Shown here piece by piece: positions 25,663 through 34,919 of a stretch of 64,000 nt of DNA (position 1 is the stretch's first letter; each line of letters opens with the position of its first letter). The stretch is from NCBI GenBank assembly GCA_002238725.1, contig MPMX01000012.1, positions 27,416 to 91,415 on the forward strand, in the 5' to 3' direction. The notes below the pieces were generated by a model, which was not told where the DNA came from, ran no database searches, and saw only the letters and a program-made list of their open reading frames with translations. The stretch is from Rhodospirillaceae bacterium bin65. Its GTDB lineage: Bacteria > Pseudomonadota > Alphaproteobacteria > Bin65. The position numbers were made by a program, and so were the translations under genes.

Positions 25663-27243
25663 TCAGCTCAGGATCAGCCGCGGCTCCAGGTCCAGCGTCG
25701 CCGCCAGATCGGCGAGGCGTTTCTGGATGACCTCGCCGAAATAATGGATGTCGCTGTCGCCGACCTGCAGGGCAAGGGCGGTATCCGTTCGCTCGAAGCG
25801 GCTGTCGGCGAGGATTTCGGGTCGGCCCGCGGCAATGGTGTAGCCCAGCCGCAAAGCCTGTCCGAGTGCGCGGGCATCGCGGATATCGTCGTCGTCCAGG
25901 CCCGTGTCGCGCGCGGTCCGTTCCATATCCTCTTCGATGCCGCCGCTGTAGCGGGCGCTCGCCGCGAGGGCCAGAAATGTGCGGCCGGCATGGTCCAGCC
26001 CCATCAGCGGCGCGGTCAGGATGCGGCCCCAGGCGTGGCGGTTGCGGTAGTCCGGATGATCGAACCAGCCGGCGTCGGCAATCTCGCACACCGCACGGCG
26101 CAGGCGCGTCCGCTCGCCGGTTTCGTCCGGAAAGATGCCGCCGGTCCAGGCGGCAAGCGCCGGGCCGAGGCCGGTGAAGCGGCAAAAGCGCTGGCCGAAG
26201 GCGGCCGCCCCGGCGAGCAGCGGATCGCCGCGTCGTGCCTTGCGGTCGAGGGCTTCGTACAGAACTCCCTCGCGAACGCCGCGGGCGGCAAAAACGATCT
26301 GCGCCGGCCGGGCGAGCCGGATCAGGCGGCGCAGCACAATCGATGCCGCCGGCACGGATTCGATCCGCTTTGCGGAGATCGCCGGAAGCCGGTCCAGCCC
26401 CCGGTCGCTCTGGCGCGCCAGCAGTTTGGCGAATTCGGCGAAGGGCGCGGCGGCGACCCGGTAGCCGTCGACCATCCTCAGCGCCCTGCCGTGCTGCGCC
26501 ATATGCACCTTGGCCAGCGAGCGCCACGCGCCGCCGACAGCGTAGAGCGTCTTGCCTTCTGCCCGGGAGAGCCAGTCGATTTCGGTCAGCGATTTCTTGA
26601 CCAAGGCGCCGATCGTCTCGCCCTGCCCCATGGCCTCGTTCAACCGCAAGGGGCCGAGCGGCAGGGTCGCCATCTCGTGGACCTGTTCGCCGCCGACCCG
26701 GACAAGCTCCAGGCTGCCGCCGCCCAGATCGCCGACGATGCCCTCGGCCTGGGGAAAGCCGGCCATAACGCCATAGGCCGAGAGGCGCGCCTCGTCCTCA
26801 CCGCTGAGCACCCGGACTTCTAGGCCCAGTCGCCGACGCAATGTTTCGATGAAGTCCGGCCCGTCTTCCGCCTCGCGCACCGCTGCGGTCGCAAAGGCCG
26901 ACAGGTTCGCCACCTTCATGGCGGCTGCAGCCCCGACGAATCTGCCGAGATTCTCGAGCGCGCCGTCAACGCCTTCCGGATTGAGCCGGCCGCTGGACTG
27001 CATGCCGCGGCCCAGCCCGCACATCACCTTTTCGTTGAAGATCGGCGTCGGCGCCCGGACCGAGCCTTCGAACACCACCAGCCGGATGGAATTCGAGCCG
27101 ATATCGATAACGGCGACCCGCCGCCCGAAATAATCGGAGGCACCGGCCTCCGGCTCGCCGGCGCCCTCGCCCACCGGCAGCACGGCAACATTGCCGGCGG
27201 CAAAGCCGCGAACGGCCTCGTTCTCAGCCAGATTGGACGCCAT
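25663..27243 (-). CDS. ppx: Exopolyphosphatase / pppGpp phosphohydrolase family protein
   Basis: A 526-residue Ppx/GppA protein. The phosphate-binding entry is VAVIDIGSNSIRLVVFEG, followed by FATAAVREAEDG, the catalytic Glu region LSGEDEARLSAYGV and DLGGGSLEL. The long C-terminal helical part (about 350-526) is the HD-like domain of the long form. It lies 14 bases behind ppk, so synthesis and breakdown of polyphosphate are encoded together. Whether it prefers polyphosphate or pppGpp is not decided by sequence. Confidence 0.93.
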   Translation of the reverse strand: MASNLAENEAVRGFAAGNVAVLPVGEGAGEPEAGASDYFGRRVAVIDIGSNSIRLVVFEGSVRAPTPIFNEKVMCGLGRGMQSSGRLNPEGVDGALENLGRFVGAAAAMKVANLSAFATAAVREAEDGPDFIETLRRRLGLEVRVLSGEDEARLSAYGVMAGFPQAEGIVGDLGGGSLELVRVGGEQVHEMATLPLGPLRLNEAMGQGETIGALVKKSLTEIDWLSRAEGKTLYAVGGAWRSLAKVHMAQHGRALRMVDGYRVAAAPFAEFAKLLARQSDRGLDRLPAISAKRIESVPAASIVLRRLIRLARPAQIVFAARGVREGVLYEALDRKARRGDPLLAGAAAFGQRFCRFTGLGPALAAWTGGIFPDETGERTRLRRAVCEIADAGWFDHPDYRNRHAWGRILTAPLMGLDHAGRTFLALAASARYSGGIEEDMERTARDTGLDDDDIRDARALGQALRLGYTIAAGRPEILADSRFERTDTALALQVGDSDIHYFGEVIQKRLADLAATLDLEPRLILS

Positions 27244-27257
27244 TCAGCCGCGTCCCG

Positions 27258-29477
27258 TCAGGCGCATTCGGGGGAGCGCAGATCGACCGGCGGGCGCCGG
27301 CCCTTGCCGCGCAGCGCACTGCCGCGGCCGGAAAGGCTCGGGTTGGTCATGAAATAGGTATGGCAGGAAAAATCCTTCGATGCACGTCCGGAAGCCTTCT
27401 CCGCCGAGACCCGGGCGTAGCGGCCGTCCGCGTCCAGAACCCAGCTCTGCCGGTTGTCGTTGATCTGGGCAACCATGATCTGGTCCAGCACCTGCTCGTG
27501 CACGGTCGGGTTCTCGATCGGCACCAGGCTCTCGACCCGGCGGTCGAGGTTGCGCGGCATCCAGTCGGCCGACGACAGGTAGAGCCCGGCGCGGCGGTTC
27601 GGCAGCGCCTTGCCGTTGGCGAAGGCGACAATGCGCGAATGTTCGAGGAAGCGGCCGACGATACTCTTGACCCGGATATTCTCCGACATGCCCGGCACGC
27701 CGGGCCGCAGGCAGCAGATGCCGCGCACGACCAGGTCTATCTGCACCCCGGCCCCTGAGGCGCGGTAGAGCGCATCGATCAGCGGCCCGTCGACCAGCGA
27801 GTTCACCTTGGCCCATATCTGCGCCGGCCTGCCGGCCCGGGCGTTGGCGACTTCGGTATCGATATGCTCCAGCAGCCTCTGGCGCAGGTCGATCGGCGCG
27901 ACCGCCAGCTTCTGCATCGGTTCCGGCCGGGCATAGCCGGTCATGTAGTTGAACAGATGGGTGGCGTCGCGGGTCAGCACCGGATCGCAGGTAAAGAAGG
28001 AGAGGTCGGTATAGCTGCGCGCCGTGATCGGATGATAGTTGCCGGTGCCGTAATGGGCATAACGGGCCAGCCCGTGGCCCTCCCGCCGCACGACCAGCGA
28101 GACCTTGGCGTGGGTCTTGAGGTCGATGAAGCCGTAGACGACCTGGGCGCCGGCGCGCTCCAGATCGCGCGCCCAGCGAATATTGGCCGCTTCGTCGAAC
28201 CGCGCTTTCAGTTCGACCAGCGCCGTGACGCTCTTGCCCGCCTCGGCCGCTTCGGCCAGCGCCGCGACGATCGGCGAATCGGTACTGGTCCGGTACAGGG
28301 TCTGCTTGATCGCGACGACCGAGGGATCGCGTGCCGCCTGGCGCAGGAATTGCACGACGACGTCGAAACTCTCGTAAGGGTGGTGGACGACGATGTCCTT
28401 GGCGCGGACCGCGGCGAAACAGTCGCCGCCGAAATCCCGGATGCGTTCGGGCGAGCGCGGGTTGTAAGGCTCGAACAGCAGGTCCGGGCGGTCGTTGTCG
28501 ATCAGCTGATTGACGTCGGCGAATCCGAGCAGGCCGTCGATCTCGAAGACATCGTCCTCCGGCACCTCCAGTTCGTTGACCACGAAGCTGCGCAGACGCT
28601 CCGGCATCGCGGCATCGACCGAAAGATGGATGACATGGCCTCGCCGGCGCCGCTTCAGCGCCGTTTCGAACAGGGCGACCAGGTCTTCGGCCTCTTCCTC
28701 GATCTCGATGTCGCTGTCCCGGATGACCCGGAAAAGGCCGCGCGCCTGGACCTCGAAGTCCGGGAACAGATGGTGCAGCATCAGCCCGACCAGGTCTTCC
28801 AACGTCACATAGCGCGCCGCTTCGCCGGGCAGCCGGACGAAACGGGGCAGCTGGTCGGTCAGGCGGACCAGCGCATAGAGGGATTCGTCATTGTCGGGCC
28901 GCGCCAGCTCCAGCGCGATCGCCAGACCCAGATTCGGGATGAAAGGGAAGGGGTGCGCCGGATCGACCGCGATCGGCGTGAGGACGGGGAACACTTCTTC
29001 CATGAAATGATCGTCGAGCCAAGCCAGGTCGGCAGCGTCCAGCGCGGCCGGCTCGATCACCGCGATGCTGTGCCGGGCGAGGTCCGCCCTGAGCCGCCGC
29101 CAGGTCGCCAGCTGCGATTCGATCAGGTCGCCGCCGCGGTCGAAAATCGCCTGCAGCTGCTCGGCCGGCGTCAGGCCGTCCTGGCTCGGCGTCGTCACGC
29201 CGGCCTCGACCTGCCCCTTCAACCCGGCGACCCGGACCATGTAGAATTCGTCCAGGTTGCTTGCCGAAATCGAAAGGAACCGCAATCGCTCCAGTAACGG
29301 ATGGTCAGGATTGCCGGCTTCTTCCATGACCCGCTCGTTGAAAGCGAGCCAGGACAGTTCCCGGTTGATGAACCGCTTGGAATCGGTCAGCGAAAATCCG
29401 GCGGCGTCCGGACACTCATCTCCGGAGTCGGCGTAGGGGGCGTCGCTGTCCTGTAACGGGGCGATCCGGTCGTCCAT
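27258..29477 (-). CDS. ppk: Polyphosphate kinase 1
   Basis: A 739-residue enzyme that makes polyphosphate from ATP. The N-domain opens with [19 protein letters not shown]; the head domain includes [15 protein letters not shown]; the catalytic PLD-like domains hold the autophosphorylated His in [16 protein letters not shown] and [20 protein letters not shown], then [20 protein letters not shown]. Full length. In related genomes ppk follows hdaA directly; here five genes separate them. An AT-rich stretch of about 70 bases lies between ppk and the divergent sixA-like gene and should hold promoters for both. Confidence 0.96.
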   Translation of the reverse strand: MDDRIAPLQDSDAPYADSGDECPDAAGFSLTDSKRFINRELSWLAFNERVMEEAGNPDHPLLERLRFLSISASNLDEFYMVRVAGLKGQVEAGVTTPSQDGLTPAEQLQAIFDRGGDLIESQLATWRRLRADLARHSIAVIEPAALDAADLAWLDDHFMEEVFPVLTPIAVDPAHPFPFIPNLGLAIALELARPDNDESLYALVRLTDQLPRFVRLPGEAARYVTLEDLVGLMLHHLFPDFEVQARGLFRVIRDSDIEIEEEAEDLVALFETALKRRRRGHVIHLSVDAAMPERLRSFVVNELEVPEDDVFEIDGLLGFADVNQLIDNDRPDLLFEPYNPRSPERIRDFGGDCFAAVRAKDIVVHHPYESFDVVVQFLRQAARDPSVVAIKQTLYRTSTDSPIVAALAEAAEAGKSVTALVELKARFDEAANIRWARDLERAGAQVVYGFIDLKTHAKVSLVVRREGHGLARYAHYGTGNYHPITARSYTDLSFFTCDPVLTRDATHLFNYMTGYARPEPMQKLAVAPIDLRQRLLEHIDTEVANARAGRPAQIWAKVNSLVDGPLIDALYRASGAGVQIDLVVRGICCLRPGVPGMSENIRVKSIVGRFLEHSRIVAFANGKALPNRRAGLYLSSADWMPRNLDRRVESLVPIENPTVHEQVLDQIMVAQINDNRQSWVLDADGRYARVSAEKASGRASKDFSCHTYFMTNPSLSGRGSALRGKGRRPPVDLRSPECA

Positions 29478-29548
29478 CGGGAGTCCGCGTCATTGCCGGG
29501 CGTCGAGCCTTCGTACAATCTATATATGACATTTTTCGGGAGAACCTA

Positions 29549-30079
29549 ATGGCCGGCGCCAACCGTAACTGCCGCATCCTGATCCTGCGCCACGCCAAGT
29601 CCGACTGGGCGGCGGGGATCGGGTCCGATTTCGAGCGTCCGCTGAACGGCCGCGGACGCCGCGCCGCCGCCGCCATGGGCGCCTGGCTGGCCGACGAATG
29701 CCCGGTCCCGTCCCTCGTCCTGTGCTCCGCCGCCCGGCGCGCCGCGGAAACCTGGGCGATCGTCGCCCGGCAATGGCCCGATGCGCCCGACGCGGTTCTG
29801 GACGAAAGCCTCTATCTTGCCGAAACTTCCGACCTGCTCCAGCTGCTGAGATCGCTGGACGCCTCGGTGGAGACCGTCTGCCTGGTCGGCCATCATCCGG
29901 GTTTCGACGGCCTGGCGATCCTGCTCGCGGCGGACCGGGCGGCACCCGGGGTCGTCCAGATGCGCGCAAAGTTTCCGACCGCCGCGCTCGCCGACCTGGC
30001 GTTCGACGGGCCTTGGTCGGCCCTCGGGCCGGGCAAGGCAACGCTTCTGCGCTTTGTCCGCCCGAAGGACCTCGTTTGA
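29549..30079 (+). CDS. SixA-like histidine phosphatase
   Basis: A 176-residue histidine-phosphatase-superfamily protein. The catalytic motif ILILRHAKSDWAAG (RHA with His near 15), SAARRAAETW and the second His in LVGHHPGFDGLAILL match the SixA branch, whose members dephosphorylate phospho-His proteins. GGAGAA lies about seven bases before the ATG. It reads divergently from ppk. A role in resetting phosphorelays is inference from the family; no dedicated partner lies next to it. Confidence 0.85.
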   Translation: MAGANRNCRILILRHAKSDWAAGIGSDFERPLNGRGRRAAAAMGAWLADECPVPSLVLCSAARRAAETWAIVARQWPDAPDAVLDESLYLAETSDLLQLLRSLDASVETVCLVGHHPGFDGLAILLAADRAAPGVVQMRAKFPTAALADLAFDGPWSALGPGKATLLRFVRPKDLV

Positions 30080-30116
30080 GAGGGATTGTACCCGGCGATC
30101 CGGCCGCCCCGAATTC

Positions 30117-30144
30117 GTAGGGGAGGGATTAAAACCTCCCCTAC
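30117..30144. repeat. Palindromic repeat, GTAGGGGAGG family, copy 1
   Basis: GTAGGGGAGG and CCTCCCCTAC are perfect 10-base inverted arms around eight bases. It lies between the convergent sixA-like gene and the membrane protein at 30167. Other copies: 38601, 49097 and a half copy at 63858. Confidence 0.75.
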
Positions 30145-30166
30145 GGTCTTTGATCAACAAATCCGA

Positions 30167-30673
30167 CTAATCTTTTGTTTTGAAATACAATTTCATCCTC
30201 GCCACGGCAAAACATCCATACCCCGCCGCCATCGCAAAGGGCCAGAGCAGAAGGCCGATCCAGGTGAACCAGAAGCCGGCCGCGACCGCGATCAGGATGC
30301 CGCCGGCGCGCAGCCAGCCTGCCGCAGCGAGCAGCTTCAGGCCGCCCCAGGCTCCGGCCGCGCCATAGGCCAGCCACGCCGCCAGTCCGGCCCAACCGAT
30401 CCAAGCGGAAGATCCGCCCCCGAAATACGGTTCGACCGGCAAACCCGCGACAAGAGCGGCGGCAAACAGCGCTTCGCCCAGGAACAGCAGCCGGAACGCC
30501 CCCTGTTGTGCCGTGTCTTCCGCCGCCGTCGCCCGGCGCAGCAGCAGCAGTGTGCCGAGCCGGCACGCCGCCGCACCGACCGCCAGCGCCAGCACCGAGC
30601 CGAACAGGTCCGGGGCCACGAAGGCGAAGACGGTCAGAAGCGCGGCAAGCGCGGCGGCAACGGCGGTAGCCAT
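30167..30673 (-). CDS. Hypothetical integral membrane protein
   Basis: A 168-residue protein that is almost wholly hydrophobic, with five or six membrane segments (for example TVFAFVAPDLFGSVLALAVG, LLFLGEALFAAALVAGLPV, WIGLLLWPFAMAAGYGCFAV). Only the short C-terminus (ARMKLYFKTKD) is charged. No family is recognised. It follows a second membrane protein on the same strand after 51 bases, so the two may form an operon. Confidence 0.6.
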   Translation of the reverse strand: MATAVAAALAALLTVFAFVAPDLFGSVLALAVGAAACRLGTLLLLRRATAAEDTAQQGAFRLLFLGEALFAAALVAGLPVEPYFGGGSSAWIGWAGLAAWLAYGAAGAWGGLKLLAAAGWLRAGGILIAVAAGFWFTWIGLLLWPFAMAAGYGCFAVARMKLYFKTKD

Positions 30674-30724
30674 GGGCGGTAGCGGTCTCCCCGTTCCGGC
30701 CGGTTTTCGGGACCGCGGGCCCGG

Positions 30725-31369
30725 TTACGTCCGGGCCATTTCGCGAGCGCCGATTATCAGGCCGATACCGTGGCAGACCCAGCCGCCAAGCACAACCGGC
30801 CCGGCAATCAGCAGGATCAGGCCGGTCGCCCCGCCGATTCCGGACAGCAGCAGGCCGTTGCCGACGAATGCCAGGGAGGTGCCGACGAGATAGACGATCC
30901 CGATCGCCTTCCACAATTGCGAGCCGACCTGGGTGCCGAAGCCGATCGCCGCAATCGAGAACCAGATCCAGGCCATGACCGTCGCCAGGACGGCGATGGC
31001 CGAAAAGATGCCGAAAGCCGCGGACCCGCCGCCCGAGGGAGATCCGGTCTCCGCCGATGGCGCGCCCGCACCGAACAGGGTCAGAGCGAGATTTATCGCC
31101 ATGAGGATCATGAGGGTCATGATCGGCGTGTCGGCCCGGCGGTAGGCGAAGGCGTTGAACAGGCCTTTCGTCGTCCAGTAGACGAAGATCATGATTGCGA
31201 GATAGACGATCATCGTCAGGCTGAGGGTGGAGCCGAAACGCGCCGGGTCCGGAACGCCCCCGGCGCCCGCACCGGCCATCGCGCCGGCCAGCATGAAACC
31301 CGTCACCAGCACGGCCAGGATCAGGAAAAAGACCATGACCCCGCCCGTGCGCACCATCGTCGCCGACAT
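30725..31369 (-). CDS. Hypothetical membrane protein with six predicted helices
   Basis: A 214-residue protein. Six hydrophobic segments are visible, starting with GGVMVFFLILAVLVTGFML and ending with GLILLIAGPVVLGGWV. A small charged patch FAYRRADTP lies between segments 2 and 3 and a Gly/Ser linker between 3 and 4. No motif or family is recognised. It reads in the same direction as the next two membrane proteins. Confidence 0.65.
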   Translation of the reverse strand: MSATMVRTGGVMVFFLILAVLVTGFMLAGAMAGAGAGGVPDPARFGSTLSLTMIVYLAIMIFVYWTTKGLFNAFAYRRADTPIMTLMILMAINLALTLFGAGAPSAETGSPSGGGSAAFGIFSAIAVLATVMAWIWFSIAAIGFGTQVGSQLWKAIGIVYLVGTSLAFVGNGLLLSGIGGATGLILLIAGPVVLGGWVCHGIGLIIGAREMART

Positions 31370-31455
31370 TTCAGTTTACTCCCGTCGTTTTCGCCTGGAT
31401 CATCGATCCTGCACCGGTGCGCCGTCAATCCTGAGCGGATTGGATTTTGCCGCGC

Positions 31456-32049
31456 TCACGCCGACGGCCGGCGGCGCGTGAAGGCCAGCGCAGTCAGTAG
31501 CAGCGTCAGGAATAGCGCGCCGACGGCAATGCCGGCCTGGATCAGCAAGTCCGGCCAATCCCGGTCCGGGCCGAAGAGCAGACCGCCGGCGCCGCCGATG
31601 GATTGCAGCATCAGGCCGGCGCCGGCGCCGCAGAGTAGCTGCCCTGTCGCCCTCGCCTCCCCTGCCCGGCGCAGCCGCAGGCCGGCGAACGCGATCGCAC
31701 CGGCATAGACCGCCCAGCACAGGATCAAGGCTGCAACGACGATCCCGTAGACCGCGACGCTGCCGACGCCGGAGGCCGCGGCCACGAACGCCGGAACCAG
31801 CGCAAAGGGCGCAACCGCGCCCGCCAGCAACAACCGGCGCGTCGTCCGGTCCCCGGTCTGGCTGCGCAGCATGAAGAAGCCGGCAACGACGCCGCCAATC
31901 GCGAGTGGCGCCAGGATCGCGACGCGCAGCAGGCCGCCCGGGATCGCGTCGCCCGCCGGCTCCAGAACCCGATCGAGGGCGAGCAGCACGATCGCCACGG
32001 CGCCGATCCCGCAGGACAGCCGGCCCGAAACCGCTCCGAAACGCCGCAT
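31456..32049 (-). CDS. Hypothetical membrane protein
   Basis: A 197-residue protein with about six hydrophobic segments (CGIGAVAIVLLALDRVL, LAPLAIGGVVAGFFMLRS, GIVVAALILCWAVYAGAIAF, GIAVGALFLTLLLTALAF). It starts 17 bases after the SDR gene on the same strand. The frame is open upstream to 32550 but that part is antisense to the SDR gene; I use the ATG at 32049. No family is recognised. Confidence 0.6.
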   Translation of the reverse strand: MRRFGAVSGRLSCGIGAVAIVLLALDRVLEPAGDAIPGGLLRVAILAPLAIGGVVAGFFMLRSQTGDRTTRRLLLAGAVAPFALVPAFVAAASGVGSVAVYGIVVAALILCWAVYAGAIAFAGLRLRRAGEARATGQLLCGAGAGLMLQSIGGAGGLLFGPDRDWPDLLIQAGIAVGALFLTLLLTALAFTRRRPSA

Positions 32050-32066
32050 TCCGAAGTACCGTGCGA

Positions 32067-32852
32067 TTACAGCGTCGACATCGCCTCGCCGCCGTCGACG
32101 ACGATGTTCTGGCCGGTGACGTAGCCGGCATGAGCCGAGGCGAGAAAGGCGCACATGGCGCCGAATTCCGCCGGATCGCCGACCCGGCCGGAGGGGTTGC
32201 CGTCGTAGCGGCCCTGCATTTCCTCCTCGAAGGGGATTCCCTTGCGCGCGGCCATCGCCGCCACATTGGAGCGCAGCCGGTCGGTATCGAACGGGCCGGG
32301 CAGCACGTTGTTGATCGTCACATTGTGCTGCACCGTCTCGCGCGCCAGGCCGGCGATAAAGCCGGTCAGCCCGGCCCGCGCCCCGTTCGACAGGCCGAGG
32401 CCGGGCAAGGGTTTTTTTACGGCGTAGGACGTGATGTTCAGAATGCGGCCGAAACGCCGTTCGATCATCGGGTCGAGCACCGACTTTATCAGCAGGATCG
32501 GCGTGATCATGTTGGCGTTGCAGGCTTCGGCCCATTCGCCCGCGCCCCACTCACGGAAGTCGCCGGCCGGGGGGCCGCCGGCGTTGTTGATCAGGATATC
32601 CGGGTCCGGGCAGGCCGCGAGCGCCATAGCCCGGCCCGCCTCGGTCGTGATGTCGCCGGCAGCCGGTGTCACCGCCTGGCCCGTCGCATTGGAGATTTCC
32701 GCCGCCGTGCGCTCCAGATCGGCCGCGGTGCGCGCGGTGATCGTCACGCTGACGCCTTCGCGCGCCAGCGCTTCGGCACAGGCGCGGCCCAGCCCCTTGC
32801 TCGCCGCGCACACCAGCGCCGTTCTGCCTTCAAGCCCCAGGTCCATGCTCAT
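32067..32852 (-). CDS. Short-chain dehydrogenase/reductase-like protein with altered active site
   Basis: A 261-residue Rossmann protein. NAD(P) binding is seen as ALVCAASKGLGRACAEAL and ILINNAGGP. The catalytic Ser is in NITSYAV, but the position 13 residues later, normally the Tyr of YxxxK, reads SNGAR (Ser and Arg in place of Tyr and Lys). A set of SDRs with this GLSNxxRAG form exists, and their chemistry is not clear. The C-terminal NNVLPGPFDTDRL and YVTGQNIVVDGG are normal. It overlaps the hdaA 3' end by 23 bases; a start six bases later (MDLGLEG) is possible. Confidence 0.85.
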   Translation of the reverse strand: MSMDLGLEGRTALVCAASKGLGRACAEALAREGVSVTITARTAADLERTAAEISNATGQAVTPAAGDITTEAGRAMALAACPDPDILINNAGGPPAGDFREWGAGEWAEACNANMITPILLIKSVLDPMIERRFGRILNITSYAVKKPLPGLGLSNGARAGLTGFIAGLARETVQHNVTINNVLPGPFDTDRLRSNVAAMAARKGIPFEEEMQGRYDGNPSGRVGDPAEFGAMCAFLASAHAGYVTGQNIVVDGGEAMSTL

Positions 32853-33606
32853 CTCCCTCGATTGAGTCTGCCGGCTGCGCCGGCTGCGCCGGCTCGCCGG
32901 TCCGGTTCAACACCTCCGCAGCCAGGTCCCTGCCGACCTTCCGGCGCCGCTCCAGCGCGAGCCGGTCGATCCGGTCGACGAACTCCCGGATCGCGGAAAA
33001 GGACCGCTCGATCCGCGGCAGGACATAACGCACCGTTTCGGGCTGGACCGGCAGCTGCCGGTCGCCGAACTGTTTGCGCATCACGGTTTCGAGCAGCCGG
33101 TCGTCCGGCAGGGCGATCCCGGCCGCCGGCAACGCGGCGATGCGCGAGCGCAGGTCCGGCAGATCGACGGGCCAGGCGCCCGGCAGGCAGCGCGCGGTCA
33201 TCAACAGGCTGCCGCCCGCCAGCCGGACGGCGTTGTAGAGATGGAGCAGCGTCTCCTGCCAGGCCGGCACCGCCGCCAGCCGCGTATCGATGTCTTCCAG
33301 CAGCAGGGCGCCGCCCCCTTCGGCCAGTTCCCGCCCGGTTTCCAGGTCGAGCGCGCCGCCGCTCAGCGCCGCCGCGCCGCTGGATGCCTGCCAGACCGCC
33401 GCGAGATGGGATTTGCCGCACCCCGCTGGCCCGTGCAGGACCAATCCGGCGCCGGGCCAGTCGGGCCAGCGGTCGACCCAGCCGACGGCGAGCGCGTTGC
33501 ACTCGGCGACGGCGAAATCCTCGCGCGCGAGCGCCGGCCGGAACGGGAGGTCGAGGGTGAGCTGGCGCGGCCGCGGAACCTTCCGGGCGGCGTTCCCGGG
33601 CGTCAT
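32830..33606 (-). CDS. hdaA: DnaA-related regulatory inactivator HdaA
   Basis: A 258-residue DnaA-like AAA+ protein without the DNA-binding domain. QLTLDLPFRPALAREDFAVA is the typical entry, with the clamp-binding QLTLDL motif at the front. Walker A is LHGPAGCGKSHLA and Walker B LLLEDIDTR. Hda/HdaA with the sliding clamp stimulates ATP hydrolysis by DnaA and blocks re-initiation of replication. The ATG at 33606 overlaps the DUF2066 gene stop (ATGA). Placement after DUF2066 is usual in Rhodospirillales. Confidence 0.92.
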   Translation of the reverse strand: MTPGNAARKVPRPRQLTLDLPFRPALAREDFAVAECNALAVGWVDRWPDWPGAGLVLHGPAGCGKSHLAAVWQASSGAAALSGGALDLETGRELAEGGGALLLEDIDTRLAAVPAWQETLLHLYNAVRLAGGSLLMTARCLPGAWPVDLPDLRSRIAALPAAGIALPDDRLLETVMRKQFGDRQLPVQPETVRYVLPRIERSFSAIREFVDRIDRLALERRRKVGRDLAAEVLNRTGEPAQPAQPADSIEGDEHGPGA

Positions 33607-34772
33607 TCGTCCGGTTCGCCGTCCGGCGTCCGTTCTTCTTCCGGCGCCCGTTCGGCCAGCACCCAGATCGTCTTCGCCTTCCGTCCCGTGCCGCGCTCCT
33701 GCCGCAGCAGCAGGCCGAAGGCCGGCAGCCGGCGCGCCAGATCGTCCGCATTGCCCCTGTGCGACAGGGACAACACGGCTTCGCCCGCGGAAAACGCGAT
33801 CACGCGCTGGCCCGCCACTGACGGCGCTGCGACGAGGTTCTCGCGCACCCGGACCCAGGCAGCGAGATCGTCGAACCGGAGAACGACCTGCGTCGCCGCC
33901 ACCGGCCCCTCCGGCACGATGACGCGGTCCTTCCAGCGTTCCTGAAGCCAGGCCGTAAGCGAGGCCGCCGCATCGGCCATTGCGGTTTCGCCCGCCACGA
34001 CCAGCGGTTCCAGTTCCTCCGAATCGCCGCTGCGCAGGTTGAACAGGGCGGCGGAAATCGCGAGCGTGCCCTCCTCCTCTCCGGGGCCGGCAGCAGCGAC
34101 CAACACCTGTTTTGCCCCGTAGTGGCCGGCGACCGCCGCCAGGCTTTGCGCATCGCGTTCGCTCGCCTGGTCGGCGCCGATTGCCTGCAGATCCTTGAGA
34201 CTGCCCTCCGGCAGGATGACGGGCACCAGGCCGGGCTCGCTTTCGGTCGCGGCCCAGGCATCGCGCCATGGATTCGGGTCGTCCCACAAAATGCCGACGC
34301 CCTCGCCGCGCCAGACCGGCAGCACGAGCACGGGATCGCTGCGCCGCGCGGACCAGGCGATCCCCTCGGTGCGGAGAAACGCACCGACCGCCCTGGGCCT
34401 GAACAAGTAGCTCAACGCACCGTCGAACGAGCGGCCCGCTGCGGTTTTGCGCCGTTTGGCGCGGACCACCTCGATACCCCGGACCATCGACCGCGCCCGC
34501 TCTGCCGGGACCGGCGGCAGAAACTCGTGCTCCCGGGCCGACGTGAGACGCCGGAACAGCCGGTCGAGCGCCGCCGGCGCGGCATTCAGCGCCGCCTCGC
34601 GCCGGGCGACCCGGTCGGTCTTGCCCTTGCCCTTGGCCGGAATGTCGCGAACCCAGTAAATTTTCTCTTCCGCATGCGATGGTCCCGCGGCGAGCGAGGC
34701 GGCGATCAGGATGGCGGCCGCCGCGAGCGCAGCGCGGCCAAGCAGGTGCGGAGACGATGGAACCGGGGTCAT
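33603..34772 (-). CDS. DUF2066 domain protein, exported
   Basis: A 389-residue protein with a signal peptide (AALAAAAILIAASLAAGPSHA, residues about 14-34). The core shows the DUF2066 pattern: WVRDIPAKGKGKTDRVARREA near the start, PVLVLPVWRGEGVGILWDDPNPWRDAW around 150-175 and a C-terminal repeat of the fold. The family has no established function; it travels with hdaA and purMN in alphaproteobacteria. Divergent from purM. Confidence 0.82.
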   Translation of the reverse strand: MTPVPSSPHLLGRAALAAAAILIAASLAAGPSHAEEKIYWVRDIPAKGKGKTDRVARREAALNAAPAALDRLFRRLTSAREHEFLPPVPAERARSMVRGIEVVRAKRRKTAAGRSFDGALSYLFRPRAVGAFLRTEGIAWSARRSDPVLVLPVWRGEGVGILWDDPNPWRDAWAATESEPGLVPVILPEGSLKDLQAIGADQASERDAQSLAAVAGHYGAKQVLVAAAGPGEEEGTLAISAALFNLRSGDSEELEPLVVAGETAMADAAASLTAWLQERWKDRVIVPEGPVAATQVVLRFDDLAAWVRVRENLVAAPSVAGQRVIAFSAGEAVLSLSHRGNADDLARRLPAFGLLLRQERGTGRKAKTIWVLAERAPEEERTPDGEPDE

Positions 34773-34795
34773 CGGCAGCGGTCTCGGAAAGCGAA

Positions 34796-34837
34796 ATTGC
34801 GAACGCGGGATTGCAAACTCGGGATTGCGAACTCAGG
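34796..34837. repeat. Three 14-bp imperfect tandem repeats upstream of purM
   Basis: ATTGCGAACGCGGG (34796-34809), ATTGCAAACTCGGG (34810-34823) and ATTGCGAACTCAGG (34824-34837), followed by a partial ATTGG. They lie in the 147-base gap between the divergent DUF2066 gene and purM. Confidence 0.75.
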
Positions 34838-34919
34838 ATTGGACTGGGTCGGTGAGGCCGCCTAAACCTACGCTCAAATCCCGACCGGGGAAACCGCCGT
34901 CATCGCCCCTGAACCGGAT

